Made by a program: the position numbers and the translations under genes. DNA of 60,212 nucleotides from Eggerthellales bacterium (GTDB lineage: Bacteria; Actinomycetota; Coriobacteriia; Coriobacteriales; Eggerthellaceae), in assembly GCA_029006935.1 (NCBI GenBank), contig JAQXGX010000159.1:1-60212 (forward strand), written 5' to 3'. Under the pieces are notes generated by a model that did no database searches, was not told where the DNA came from, and worked only from the letters and a program-made list of their open reading frames with translations. Positions 7,332-16,617 of this stretch are shown here, one piece after another (position 1 is the first letter of the stretch; each line of letters begins with the position of its first letter).

Positions 7332-10289
7332 CTAGATCACACTCACCAGATCCATGACAAAATCAGCCCGCTCGTACAGCATATCCAGGCTGACGTTCTC
7401 CACCACGTCATCAGCTTGACCCAGAAGAGCAGGCTTTCCCTTCTCCATGCCGCACATATGCATGGCAATAAGGCCATGGCTGTTTGCAAAGACCGTGGTG
7501 CTGGGTACGGCACTGCTTTCCACCGTCTTCACAGACACTCCGCTGACCTGGGACGCACGGCGCAGATAGCGCTTCATCCTGGAGGAGCTCTTCACCTTTC
7601 GCAAGATGCCTCCCGACTCCACGAAGCTGAGCTCTCCCGCCCCAAGGCTGTCCAGCTCAATGACGATGGCTCCGCGTAGGTCGCTGCGGTTTTCCGCTAT
7701 GAAGGCGTTCATGCCGGCATTGTCGGCAAGTTCGGCGCCCAGAGCCACGAACCATACCTCGGTTCCGATGTAGGGGTTGTGGAAGTCACGGATCGCCTGG
7801 ATCCGCTCTTCGTTCTTCTGCTCTTCCTGGAAGGAAGCCTCTTCCTCCAGCACAGGCTCTTCCACGTCGGAGTCCTGCGCTTCCTCAGGAAGGGGAGCAT
7901 AAACATCCTCGGTCTGGTTCCTTCTCCGGCTACGCCTGGACGCCTTCTCCTGTTCCTGAGCACCCTTACGAGAAAGCTTTCCCTGCAGTTTTTCCTTCAG
8001 GGAAAACGCTCCGCCCTTCCACTCTCGATCCAAAGGATCGTAGTGGTCGGAGTCTGCCTCATCCAGCCAGACTTCGTCTTCATCATCATAGGAAGCGACC
8101 TCGGGAGCAGGCGCAGGATTAGCCTTTCGGCCGAAGCGGCCAAAGACATTGGAGAAAAATCCGCCCTTCTTGGGCTCCGGCTCATAGTCGGCATTGTCCT
8201 CAACCGGGTCATCGGTTGCCACCAGATCCCCGTACGGGTCATCCTCGTAAACATCGCCCAGCTCGCTGACCATATCCATTCTCACCGTTTTGTCGGTCTC
8301 CTGGACAGCGGGCTGATTCTGAGCAGAAGTTTGATCCAGCTCCTCCTCAAGAGGAGCGTATACATCGGGAATCGGCTGAACAGGTCCGGTCAGGCTGGCG
8401 ACCTGATCCTTGATACGGGTAATCTCCCCCGAAAGGGAAGGCAGGGAGGTGCGCAGGTCCTTTACCGACGGACGAGGAGCAGCAGCTCTTTCCGCGCTGG
8501 GAGTCACGTTCACCGCAGGAAGGGAGTTCAAAAGACCGCCGCGATCCTTGATGGCGTTGAACTCACCGGAAAGAGAAGGCAGGGAAATCTTGGGGCGAGC
8601 AGGGGAAGCCGGCGTTTTGGCGCTCAGCACAGGGGCTATATCCGCTGCGGAAAGGGGGGGCTCCTGAACAGAGTCAGCAGCCAGCGCTTCGGCCATATCC
8701 TGATCAGCAGAAACCGCACTGCGCTCCTCAGCCCGAGCGGACTGCTGGTCCTGGGCCTGGCGTTGCGCCTTGGCAGGGTCCAGGAAGGAGGGAATGGCCA
8801 CGTCAAGATCGGGGCTGATATCATCCAGACTCTTATTGAAGTCCGCGAACTGAGCAACGGGGTCCATGGATCCCGGCAACGGCTCGGGTTCGGAAGCAGG
8901 GACGTACTCCTGCGGCTCTACCGCCTGCTCCGCGTTGGCAGCTGCCTGAACAGCAGCGGATGCGTAGGATGCAAAGGGGTTTTCAACCAGGGAGGAATCG
9001 ACCTCCGCAGGAGCGATTGCCTCAGCCCGAGCTGCTGCAACCTCTTCTTCCGGGGCCGAAGCGAAGGGAATGCTGCTTTCCAGGTCTTCCTCTTCCGCCT
9101 CACCCGTGCTTCCCATAGCTGCATCTAAGGCATCTGCATAACGAGAACGACGGATCGGCGCATCGTTAGTGCTCTTCTTCTTTGCCTTTGCCTGGGCTGC
9201 CTTGAACCATGCAGGCTGAGAGTCGTCTTCCTGATCCGCAGCCTCAGCCGCCACCGGCGCTACCGATGTGGAAGAAGAGGGGATTCCCGCAGCAGCGGAT
9301 GCCGCAGCGGGAGCGGAAGCCGCGGCGGCAGCCACAGCGGAGGCAACCGCTGCACCAGCCACAGAGGGAGTAACAGGAGCATTTTCGGAAGAATCCCCGG
9401 AATCGGTCGGGGAAAGCGGTTGCGCAGATTCGGTGGGCTGGACATCGTAGGTCAAGGAAGCACCCTGAGGAACCACTCCCTGCTCCCATGCCGCCTCTTC
9501 ACCATGAACCACGGGCTCAAGATCGGAGTCGTCCTGGCGCTTTTCCGGCTTGACGGCAGTGCCGGAAGCCATCCTACGAGCAGCTTCCATCATCACGGCA
9601 ACGCCAGCAGCATTGCTGTTGGCCGCTTCGTTGTAGGCGGAAAAGCGATGGATGATCTTCAGGATCAGCGGAACCGCCACCAGCAACAGGGCGATTACCG
9701 TGACTACATTAAGGATTATCGCCAATACGCCTTCAGCCTGAGCAAACAAGGTCAGACGAAGAAGGATCAGCAGAGGTACGAAGAACATGGCAGCGACGGA
9801 GGCCTTGTTTACCAGGGGAAGAATGTTCACCAAGCCAGGCCCCAGCTCCGGACGCACCTTGCCACTGTCGTAGCGAGCAACCAGGATCACCTTACGGCGA
9901 CGGGGACGCCTATCCGGCTCGTCCGGAACGTACTTTGCCACCACGTTCTGGCTTACGCCGCGGGAAAGGAAGCGGGATATCAGAGGCCGTCCCGTTTCCT
10001 CCATGAAGAACACTACTGCGGTTATGACCAGAAGTACGAACAGGGGAACCGCCAGTATCTTCACCAGCAGCGCAAGGACGGAGGCTACCACCATGACGCC
10101 GGAAAGTACGGCCTGCACGGTCCGTCCCTCTGAAGGTGCATTGAACTCCTGAATCTGGGAGGGAAGACCTATCTCGTTCTCGAAGCTTTCTGCAATATAA
10201 TTCGCCGCCTGCTGCTCCTCTTCGGTGCCAGCAGGTCGCGGTCCGATCTCCTGGGAAAGATATGAGATTCGGTCTATCATCTCGGGCAT
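7332..10289 (-). CDS. M28-peptidase-like membrane protein with a huge low-complexity insertion; catalytic residues degenerate
   Basis: 985 residues. The N-terminus (1-40, EIGPRPAGTEEEQQAANYI) is typical of M28 aminopeptidases. Membrane helices follow at about 60-95 and 160-212. The family's metal site is altered: where M28 enzymes have a His in (G)HxDS, this protein has VARYDSG (Arg139), and the second site reads ANSNAAGVA rather than a DxxN-type motif. From about 245 to 810 the chain is Ala/Glu/Ser/Pro-rich and probably disordered, with repeated SLPSLSGE and VYAPLEEE/VYAPLPEE segments. The last ~170 residues return to an M28-like fold (FVALGAELADNAG, VIELDSLGAG), again lacking the Glu-Glu pair. 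I infer an inactive scaffold rather than a peptidase. Its gene follows the 10371-11690 gene after an 81-nt gap containing a hairpin. Confidence 0.7.
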   Translation of the reverse strand: MPEMIDRISYLSQEIGPRPAGTEEEQQAANYIAESFENEIGLPSQIQEFNAPSEGRTVQAVLSGVMVVASVLALLVKILAVPLFVLLVITAVVFFMEETGRPLISRFLSRGVSQNVVAKYVPDEPDRRPRRRKVILVARYDSGKVRPELGPGLVNILPLVNKASVAAMFFVPLLILLRLTLFAQAEGVLAIILNVVTVIALLLVAVPLILKIIHRFSAYNEAANSNAAGVAVMMEAARRMASGTAVKPEKRQDDSDLEPVVHGEEAAWEQGVVPQGASLTYDVQPTESAQPLSPTDSGDSSENAPVTPSVAGAAVASAVAAAAASAPAAASAAAGIPSSSTSVAPVAAEAADQEDDSQPAWFKAAQAKAKKKSTNDAPIRRSRYADALDAAMGSTGEAEEEDLESSIPFASAPEEEVAAARAEAIAPAEVDSSLVENPFASYASAAVQAAANAEQAVEPQEYVPASEPEPLPGSMDPVAQFADFNKSLDDISPDLDVAIPSFLDPAKAQRQAQDQQSARAEERSAVSADQDMAEALAADSVQEPPLSAADIAPVLSAKTPASPARPKISLPSLSGEFNAIKDRGGLLNSLPAVNVTPSAERAAAPRPSVKDLRTSLPSLSGEITRIKDQVASLTGPVQPIPDVYAPLEEELDQTSAQNQPAVQETDKTVRMDMVSELGDVYEDDPYGDLVATDDPVEDNADYEPEPKKGGFFSNVFGRFGRKANPAPAPEVASYDDEDEVWLDEADSDHYDPLDREWKGGAFSLKEKLQGKLSRKGAQEQEKASRRSRRRNQTEDVYAPLPEEAQDSDVEEPVLEEEASFQEEQKNEERIQAIRDFHNPYIGTEVWFVALGAELADNAGMNAFIAENRSDLRGAIVIELDSLGAGELSFVESGGILRKVKSSSRMKRYLRRASQVSGVSVKTVESSAVPSTTVFANSHGLIAMHMCGMEKGKPALLGQADDVVENVSLDMLYERADFVMDLVSVI

Positions 10290-10320
10290 TTTGAGCCTTT
10301 CGTTATATGTAATTCAATTG

Positions 10321-10357
10321 TTTGAGTGCGCCTATGCTGCGTTTGGGCGTACTCAAA
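10321..10357 (-). terminator. Hairpin between two leftward genes (possible attenuator or weak terminator)
   Basis: TTTGAGTGCGCC and GGCGTACTCAAA pair over 12 bp with one mismatch. There is no strong T-run on either side, so partial termination or an mRNA-processing stem is as likely as a true terminator. Confidence 0.4.
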
Positions 10358-10370
10358 AGACAGTATACCG

Positions 10371-11690
10371 CTAATCAGTTGCCGAACCGGATAACTTAGC
10401 CACGGCGCGGTCCGCCACCTCGGCTTTTTCACGAGCTCTCTTATACCGGGCAAGATCCTTGCTGACCTGGTTGGAGTACGCTTCCCTTAACGCCTCGTCA
10501 GTGCTCTTCGGCATCTTCTTCGCTAGTTGAACCGCGCGATCGTCGGCTTCCTCGTATTTCCGTATGCTTTCCTGAGCCTTCGCGGTCTTTTCCTGCTTCA
10601 GGTAGTCTATGGAGGCGATCATATACCCCAGCGCCTTCACGCGAGCAGAGATATAGTCAGTGAAGGGAGTCACGTCCAGAAGCTCGTAGGTTTCACCCAC
10701 TGAAACGAACGCCTCGCTTGCTGTCTGGAACTCATCAGCCGCCTCCGCTGTCTTCTTCCGTGCTGAATCCAGCTTTTCTCCTATTGAGCCGTTGATCTCC
10801 GAAGCTGCCGCCCGGGTCTGAGCATCTGCAGAAAGCATCTGATCCCATGCATCCTGCGCCGCCGACCTGACCTGATTCATGGACACCGCTTGATCCAACA
10901 CGGCATAGCCGGCTTCCACGTACTTCTGGCGGTTATCGACCGCAGCCTGGACATCCTGGACCTTCTTCACCTCGTCTTCACCCTGGGCATTTGCCAGAAG
11001 CTGGGAAACCATACGAGAAGTGCTTTCCAGCAACTCTTCCGCCTGAGGCTGGAACTCCTGGGCTTGGACGGCGTAGATGAGCAGGTCGTCCGACAAGGGA
11101 TCGGCTATGGCGTCATCAAGGGCCTTCAGCCCCGCGTCCAACTCACCGAAGTTGGCCAGAATGTTTTCCGCCGAGGCGGCCTGCCTTTGCATCCTCTGGT
11201 AATAGTCCATGCCGCTGGTAATCCCATAGTACCCCACGACCAGCACCACTACGGCAACAGCCGAGGCAACGGCAACACGGATGTTACGACGACGGGCTTT
11301 GCGCCCTTGAACCTTAAGGGCTCTTTCTTCTTCGGTGGAGATCAGGTTCGGCTTGTCCTCGGGCTCATGCTTTGGAGTGGTAGGGGCGGGTACAGGCAAG
11401 GATGAAGCAGACTCTGTTTCACGTGAAACATCGGGGGGTGCTTCTTTTGTTTCAGGTCCTTTAGAAAGAAAATCCGAAGTGGAAACCGGTACGGGATTGG
11501 TTTCCTTGCGGTCTACCGTGAACAGGTCTAGACGACCTGGCATCTTGATACGCCGCGCCTCGCCGTGCTTGCGATCCATTTCCTGCTTGGTTGCGTCAAG
11601 AACGCTGAAGGAAAGCTCGTTGGACGTTCCTGCGGTGTTTCCCTTGATATGAAGGGCCTTGCCCCAGTGCTTTTTCTTCCCAAAAGCCAT
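10371..11690 (-). CDS. Membrane-anchored, helix-rich protein of unknown function
   Basis: 439 residues, no family recognised. A basic and then Pro/Glu/Ser-rich cytoplasmic N-terminus (1-~135) ends in KARRRN. One membrane helix follows (138-158), and then ~280 residues almost entirely of Ala/Glu/Lys/Gln-rich helix, presumably extracytoplasmic and coiled-coil-like. This layout resembles bacterial envelope spacer proteins, but no catalytic motif is visible. It lies 5 nt after the exonuclease-DinG gene and is surely co-transcribed with it. A perfect parS palindrome (11415-11430) sits inside the gene and encodes part of the disordered N-terminal tail, where sequence constraint is low. Confidence 0.8.
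   Translation of the reverse strand: MAFGKKKHWGKALHIKGNTAGTSNELSFSVLDATKQEMDRKHGEARRIKMPGRLDLFTVDRKETNPVPVSTSDFLSKGPETKEAPPDVSRETESASSLPVPAPTTPKHEPEDKPNLISTEEERALKVQGRKARRRNIRVAVASAVAVVVLVVGYYGITSGMDYYQRMQRQAASAENILANFGELDAGLKALDDAIADPLSDDLLIYAVQAQEFQPQAEELLESTSRMVSQLLANAQGEDEVKKVQDVQAAVDNRQKYVEAGYAVLDQAVSMNQVRSAAQDAWDQMLSADAQTRAAASEINGSIGEKLDSARKKTAEAADEFQTASEAFVSVGETYELLDVTPFTDYISARVKALGYMIASIDYLKQEKTAKAQESIRKYEEADDRAVQLAKKMPKSTDEALREAYSNQVSKDLARYKRAREKAEVADRAVAKLSGSATD
11415..11430. promoter_or_regulatory. parS site 2 (perfect)
   Basis: TGTTTCACGTGAAACA, an exact match to the canonical 16-bp parS. It is inside the 10371-11690 gene, about 12 kb left of oriC. Confidence 0.88.
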
Positions 11691-11695
11691 GATGG

Positions 11696-14695
11696 CTACC
11701 CTCGCCTCAAGCTTCCCAGCTCTTCAATGATTTCCGAGCAAGTCAGAAGCTTCACATTCCTACTGGGCATGGACGCCAGCACGGTCCTTCCATAGCTCTT
11801 GGTAACCAGGCGCTTATCGGCAAGGATCAGGGCACCGGTATCGTCCGCCTTCCGGATAAGGCGACCGGCAGCCTGCTTCGTTTCTATGATGGCGGCAGGA
11901 AGAACGTACTTGCGCCAGGCAGCATCATCCCGGGCAGCCCTTTCGCAGGAAAGGGGGTCGCTTGGACGAGCAAAAGGAAGCTTTGGAATTACCACAGCCT
12001 TCAACGTGGCCCCCGGAGCATCGAATCCCTCCCAGAAGCTCTTCAGAGCAAACAGGGAAAGGTGCTCGTTATCCAGGAACTCATCCCGCAGGCCCTTGGT
12101 GGAAACACCCCATTTCTGGCAAACCAGACGAAGGTCGCTTTCCTTGAGCTTGGGCTGAACGGTGTCGAAGCAGCGCTCCATTTCCCGACGGTTGGTGAAC
12201 AGCGTCAGAACGGAGCCTCCCAGTGCCAGATGCACCCGAGTAAGGAAGGTCTCCAGAGCAGGAAGGTAGGAAATGTCATTGGGCTCCGGAATGTCTGTGG
12301 GCACATACACCGTCATATTGTGGTCGAAGTCAAAGCTGGATCCCAGCTCCAACGTGCGGGTCATTCTTTGACTACCAGAGCCCAAACCCAGGGCATCCAT
12401 GAAGGTATTGAAGGACGAGCCCACCGTCACCGTTGCGGATGCGAACACCACTGACTGGGTTCGCGCGTACAGCGTATCCTGCAAGGCCGGGGCCACGCTG
12501 ACCATAAGGGCATCCAGGCGCTCTGCAACACGCTCCTTCTTCCTGCTCAGGTGGGATGCATAGGCGTACTCATCGCTGGAAGGACCAAGAACCACCGAAG
12601 AAGCCTTGACCACCTCCTTCACTCGCATGGCCACCGAAGCTACATCACGCTGCACATCGGCCGCGTTAGGGACCTCTTCCAGGAACGCCACCAGGTTCTG
12701 GGCGGCAAGAATCAGCTTATCGGCACTTTCCAGCATGCTGTTTCCGTATGATGCCATGGCTGCAAAGGTCGCGCTGTCTCGAATCTGATCGTTCATCCAC
12801 AGGTCAACGTACTCATAGCCGCGACCAGCCTTGCTCTGATCGAAGAACAGCATGTCCTTCATATGCTGGGCGAATTCCCGAGCATGCTCCGCGAACTCTT
12901 CGCCCGCAGACTTCCCCTTGCTGGTCAATGCAAAGAGCAACGTGGAATTTTCGCCCTGAAGCTGAGAGGATGCGGTTCGTTCTGCTCGAATGAAGGGGTT
13001 GCGGGATGCTTCCATGGACCCAAGCCTGTGAGCCAGGCGCAGCAGCTCCTCGGCAGAAACCGAAAGGGAGAACGCACTGCGAGCTTCGGCTTCGGCGTTA
13101 TGGGCCTCGTCTATGATCCAATGGCGCGCGGTGGGAAGCAGCCCGCCGTCCACCACCTGGTCGCAGAAGAGCAGGCTGTGGTTGGTCACCACCACATCTG
13201 CTTCCTCAGCCTTGCGTCGAGCACCGTGGACAAAGCAGGCCGTGCCGAAGAAAGGGCACTTCCTGCGCATGCAGTCGTTGCTAGTGGTGGTAAAGGACCA
13301 GCGCGGAACGCTTCGGTAGTCGATCTTCAACCCGTCGATATCGTCGTAGACCGTTTGCTCAACGTAGGAGAGCAATCCCGCTATTGCCGGAGCCTGGGAA
13401 ACCAGCTTTCCGCCGACTTCCTTCATCTTTGCCCCTTCCAGCAGCAGGTTCTGAACCTTTCGCAGGCAGGGGTAGTGAGAAAAGCCCTTCAGAGGGGCAA
13501 AAGTCAGGTCAGGCATATTGCTCTTCAGCATGGGAAGCTCATGGTAGACCAGCTGGTCCAGCAGGGCATTGGTCTTAGTTGCCACGCCCACGGCAATGTT
13601 GTTCCTTCGAGCCATCAGAACCGAAGGAACCAGATACGCCATGGACTTGCCAACGCCGGTGCCGGCCTCCACCACCAGGTTTTCTCCCCGCTCGAAGGCA
13701 TCACGAACAGCACAGGCCATACATACCTGTTCTTGCCGCTGCTCGTAGTCGGAATACAACGATCCCACCAATCCGTCAGACTGGAAGGCCGCAACGATCT
13801 CTTCCTGTGCGGGAACATCCAGGCCCGACCCATCTTCCTCCAGAAGAGCATCTGCATCAATTCGAGCTGAGCGCTGGGGCTTTCCCACCGCGTTCCTGCG
13901 CAGCTTCACCAGGGAAAAATGCTCTTGCCGGGCATTTTCCTTCTGATCTTCGCCCTTCTGCTGGTTCTTCTGGTCATTCCGGGCATCGAAGTAGCGAAAC
14001 ACCACACTTGACGGCCATTCCTCTTCGGTAGCCAGGGATGCTATCTCCTTCACCAGGGGAGCCGGCATGGCGTCAATAGCCGCCAGCAGAATACGGAAGA
14101 CCGCGCAGGTAGCTTCCACATCCGCATCTGCCCGGTGGGTGCTTATGGGAGCATCGAAGGCGCGGACCAGGTCAAGGAGCCGGTGGGACTTCATCCTGGG
14201 AACGGCAATGCGGGAAAGATCCAGGGAATCGATCCAAGTCACGTCCTTCAGCGGGTAGCCCCCGGGATGCTTGGTGCAGAAGGTATAGTCAAAGCCCACA
14301 TTATGAGCCACCACGTAGGAGGTCCCCACGAATTCCGCCAAACCCTGCAGCGCTTCATTGGGGAGAGGGGCTCCTTCCACATCCTCCTCAGTGATACCCG
14401 TCAGATGAACGATCTCCTCAGGGATAGGCTTGCCCGGATCCACGAAGGTCACGTACCAGTCCACGATCCTGCCTCCATCCATGCGAGCGGCGGCAATCTG
14501 GATCAACTCGTCGTGAACAAAGGAAAAACCCGTGGTTTCGGTATCCACCACCACAAGGTCATGGTCGAAGGCGCCGTAATCAGCCTGAGCGGCTGCATCC
14601 TTCAGAGACGCATAACGCTCGACGGTACTTTCACAGGTCCCATCCATCACGTATTTCAACAGGGATTCAGAAATGTTCCCAGAATCAAATGCCAT
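11696..14695 (-). CDS. dinG: DnaQ-type exonuclease fused to DinG/XPD-type Fe-S helicase
   Basis: 999 residues. The N-terminal 3'-5' exonuclease domain (~46-205) has DTETTG (Asp51, Glu53), NVGFD (Asp136) and the His187/Asp192 motif HRADAD. A charged linker (~235-300) leads to an SF2 helicase with Walker A EAGTGVGKS (343-351), a DEAH box (HWIIDEAHN), and four cysteines for the [4Fe-4S] cluster (YPCLRK, then CMRRKCPFFGTAC). The C-terminal half holds motifs V/VI including SFWEGFDAPG and QAAGRLIRK. DinG helicases unwind R-loops and forked DNA; the exonuclease fusion is known in Firmicutes and some actinobacteria. It starts at the ATG at 14695 and heads a leftward run with two membrane-protein genes. 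Confidence 0.93.
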   Translation of the reverse strand: MAFDSGNISESLLKYVMDGTCESTVERYASLKDAAAQADYGAFDHDLVVVDTETTGFSFVHDELIQIAAARMDGGRIVDWYVTFVDPGKPIPEEIVHLTGITEEDVEGAPLPNEALQGLAEFVGTSYVVAHNVGFDYTFCTKHPGGYPLKDVTWIDSLDLSRIAVPRMKSHRLLDLVRAFDAPISTHRADADVEATCAVFRILLAAIDAMPAPLVKEIASLATEEEWPSSVVFRYFDARNDQKNQQKGEDQKENARQEHFSLVKLRRNAVGKPQRSARIDADALLEEDGSGLDVPAQEEIVAAFQSDGLVGSLYSDYEQRQEQVCMACAVRDAFERGENLVVEAGTGVGKSMAYLVPSVLMARRNNIAVGVATKTNALLDQLVYHELPMLKSNMPDLTFAPLKGFSHYPCLRKVQNLLLEGAKMKEVGGKLVSQAPAIAGLLSYVEQTVYDDIDGLKIDYRSVPRWSFTTTSNDCMRRKCPFFGTACFVHGARRKAEEADVVVTNHSLLFCDQVVDGGLLPTARHWIIDEAHNAEAEARSAFSLSVSAEELLRLAHRLGSMEASRNPFIRAERTASSQLQGENSTLLFALTSKGKSAGEEFAEHAREFAQHMKDMLFFDQSKAGRGYEYVDLWMNDQIRDSATFAAMASYGNSMLESADKLILAAQNLVAFLEEVPNAADVQRDVASVAMRVKEVVKASSVVLGPSSDEYAYASHLSRKKERVAERLDALMVSVAPALQDTLYARTQSVVFASATVTVGSSFNTFMDALGLGSGSQRMTRTLELGSSFDFDHNMTVYVPTDIPEPNDISYLPALETFLTRVHLALGGSVLTLFTNRREMERCFDTVQPKLKESDLRLVCQKWGVSTKGLRDEFLDNEHLSLFALKSFWEGFDAPGATLKAVVIPKLPFARPSDPLSCERAARDDAAWRKYVLPAAIIETKQAAGRLIRKADDTGALILADKRLVTKSYGRTVLASMPSRNVKLLTCSEIIEELGSLRRG

Positions 14696-14831
14696 TGGCT
14701 TCTCCGTCTAACATATTCATGGTCGAAGAGTCGTAGTGTATCCTTACACCATATCCCAACACGACCATGTTTCCCATAAATCATCCAAATCAAGCACTAA
14801 CCAACATATTTGAAAGCAAAAGAGGACCTCT

Positions 14832-15476
14832 ATGTTCGACACACGCTACCTTGGAACCTATGCAAAAGCCACATGTCCCGACAAGAAGATGGTCGGCCTC
14901 CTCATGGGTGCCGACACCTTGGTGGGAGACGAGTTCGAGCTTTTCTTCAAAACGGAAAACGGTGATCCGGTTGCCTGGGTTCGCAATCGCTTCGGGGATG
15001 AGATCGGCAGCTTTGACCGTAATATTTCCTACCGCCTTTCGGCGATCCAGGCAGACGGATGGACCATCCGCGTTGACCTTGCCTTCATTGGGGTGAGCGA
15101 AGGAAAGGACAGTAACCAGTACTGGGCTATGATGGGCATAGTTGGCAGCTCTCCTCGCTATAGCGAAGAGGTAGATGTGTTCTTCAAGAAGGTCTGCGAA
15201 CAGCATATGAACGGCATCCGTCCTGACCTGGAGCTCAACACCGCCTCCATCGACCAGATGCTGGCTGCCAAGGGCAACTGGCTTCCCAGCAAGAACGTCC
15301 TGGATACCATCTCCAAGAAGAAGGGGGTCATCGTAAAGGGCGAACGTTCCCTTTCCGAGAAGATCGTGGAGCAGGGTCGTGCGGGAAACAAGGGCTGCTA
15401 TGCCATATCCTGGGCATTCATCGGTCTGCTGGTAATCGGCGCGGTTTTTCTGATCAAAACCCTTCTGGGTCTGTAA
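14832..15476 (+). CDS. Tail-anchored protein of unknown function
   Basis: 214 residues, family not recognised. The first ~110 residues are a compact beta-rich domain (repeated short strands, FELFFKTENGDPVAWVRNR, DRNISYRL). A helical region follows, and one membrane helix lies at the very C-terminus (about 192-212, ending KTLLGL). There is no signal peptide, so the globular part should face the cytoplasm. An AGAGGA site lies before the ATG at 14832. It is a monocistronic plus-strand gene on the otherwise minus-strand left arm, divergent from dinG and convergent with ddl. The strand patterning hints at a small nucleic-acid or lipid-binding fold, but that is only a guess. Confidence 0.75.
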   Translation: MFDTRYLGTYAKATCPDKKMVGLLMGADTLVGDEFELFFKTENGDPVAWVRNRFGDEIGSFDRNISYRLSAIQADGWTIRVDLAFIGVSEGKDSNQYWAMMGIVGSSPRYSEEVDVFFKKVCEQHMNGIRPDLELNTASIDQMLAAKGNWLPSKNVLDTISKKKGVIVKGERSLSEKIVEQGRAGNKGCYAISWAFIGLLVIGAVFLIKTLLGL

Positions 15477-15549
15477 GCAGGGTTTTTGATCCTTTGACTT
15501 TCACCTTATGAAGAAGAGGCCACCCCGACTTGGTTAGGATGGCCTCCGA

Positions 15550-15565
15550 TGTTTCACGTGAAACA
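15550..15565. promoter_or_regulatory. parS site 3 (perfect)
   Basis: TGTTTCACGTGAAACA exactly, in the convergent intergenic gap between the tail-anchored gene and ddl, beside a GAGGCCA/TGGCCTC stem (15516-15545). Confidence 0.88.
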
Positions 15566-15574
15566 GAAACGATT

Positions 15575-16522
15575 CTACTTGCTCTCAAGAGCCAGTTCGA
15601 TGAGCTTGGTGCAGATCCGAGGGAACGACATCCCAGCAGCGCGACCGGCGTCGGGAAGCAGGGAAGTCTTGGTCATTCCAGGCAGCGTGTTGGTCTCCAG
15701 CACCCAGCACGTCCCAGAATCGTCCACGATGAAGTCGGTGCGGGACACACCCCTGCATCCCAGAGCCTTGTGAGCGATAACCGCCTGCTCCTGCAGGGAA
15801 TGGGTCAGGGACTCGGAAATGGGAGCCGGGCACAGATGCTCGGATCCGCCGGGAGCGTACTTTGCCTCGAAGTCATAGAAGCCGTTCTGCGGGATGATCT
15901 GCACCACGGGAAGTGCCTCCGGCTCCTGGTTGCCCAGCACAGCGATGGTGAACTCGTCGCCCTTCACATAGCGCTCCACCACTACCTCAACGTCATAGTC
16001 AAAGGCCTGGAAAATAGCAGGACCGATCTGATCTTCGGACTCGGCAATGAAGATGCCCAAAGTACTGCCTTCGGAAGCAGCCTTGACCACACAATGCTCT
16101 CCTACCACGTTCACAATGGCAGGAACATCCACTTCCTGACCACGGAAGAGCGTAACGGAATCAGGAGTGTGCAGACCGGCATTGGCGTAGAAGATCTTTG
16201 CCTTGGACTTGTTGATGGCCAGAGCCGAACCCCATACCCCCGAACCAGTGTAGGGAAGGTCAATAAGCTCCAGGAAACCCTGCAAGGTGCCGTCTTCCCC
16301 GTATCGTCCATGGGCGCAGAGGAACGCAACGTCAAAGCCTCCATCGACCAGGACCTTCAGATCCCCCGGCTCAGCGGGATCCAGCACGGTTACTGGAAAA
16401 CCAGCCTCTTCAAGAGCGCCTTTCGCACCTTCGCCTGAAGCAAGGGAAATCTGGCGTTCCCCGCTTCGACCGCCGCAGAGCAGCGCAACCTTGCATTCGG
16501 AAGGATTCAGGGTAGAAGTCAT
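15575..16522 (-). CDS. ddl: D-alanine--D-alanine ligase
   Basis: This ATP-grasp enzyme joins two D-Ala for peptidoglycan precursor synthesis. I start it at the ATG at 16522 (MTSTLNPSECKVALLCGG), which has GGAGG six bases upstream; an in-frame open stretch reaches further upstream but has no homology to the family. The N-terminal GGRSGERQISLASG is the family signature. AHGRYGEDGTLQG, the KAASEGSTLG ATP-binding region and SRTDFIVDDSG/LETNTLPGMT near the C-terminus complete the active site. The 315-residue length is normal. The Tyr in the omega-loop region (HGRYGEDG) is the D-Ala-D-Ala type. It is transcribed divergently from rlmN across 95 bp. Confidence 0.95.
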   Translation of the reverse strand: MTSTLNPSECKVALLCGGRSGERQISLASGEGAKGALEEAGFPVTVLDPAEPGDLKVLVDGGFDVAFLCAHGRYGEDGTLQGFLELIDLPYTGSGVWGSALAINKSKAKIFYANAGLHTPDSVTLFRGQEVDVPAIVNVVGEHCVVKAASEGSTLGIFIAESEDQIGPAIFQAFDYDVEVVVERYVKGDEFTIAVLGNQEPEALPVVQIIPQNGFYDFEAKYAPGGSEHLCPAPISESLTHSLQEQAVIAHKALGCRGVSRTDFIVDDSGTCWVLETNTLPGMTKTSLLPDAGRAAGMSFPRICTKLIELALESK

Positions 16523-16617
16523 ATCATGCCTCCATCGTTGCAGCTTTCTGGCTGCCTGAAAGTATAACAAAGAACGCTCAGGGTCACTCTTCGTAGCCGC
16601 TGCGGTATGATGGCCCC

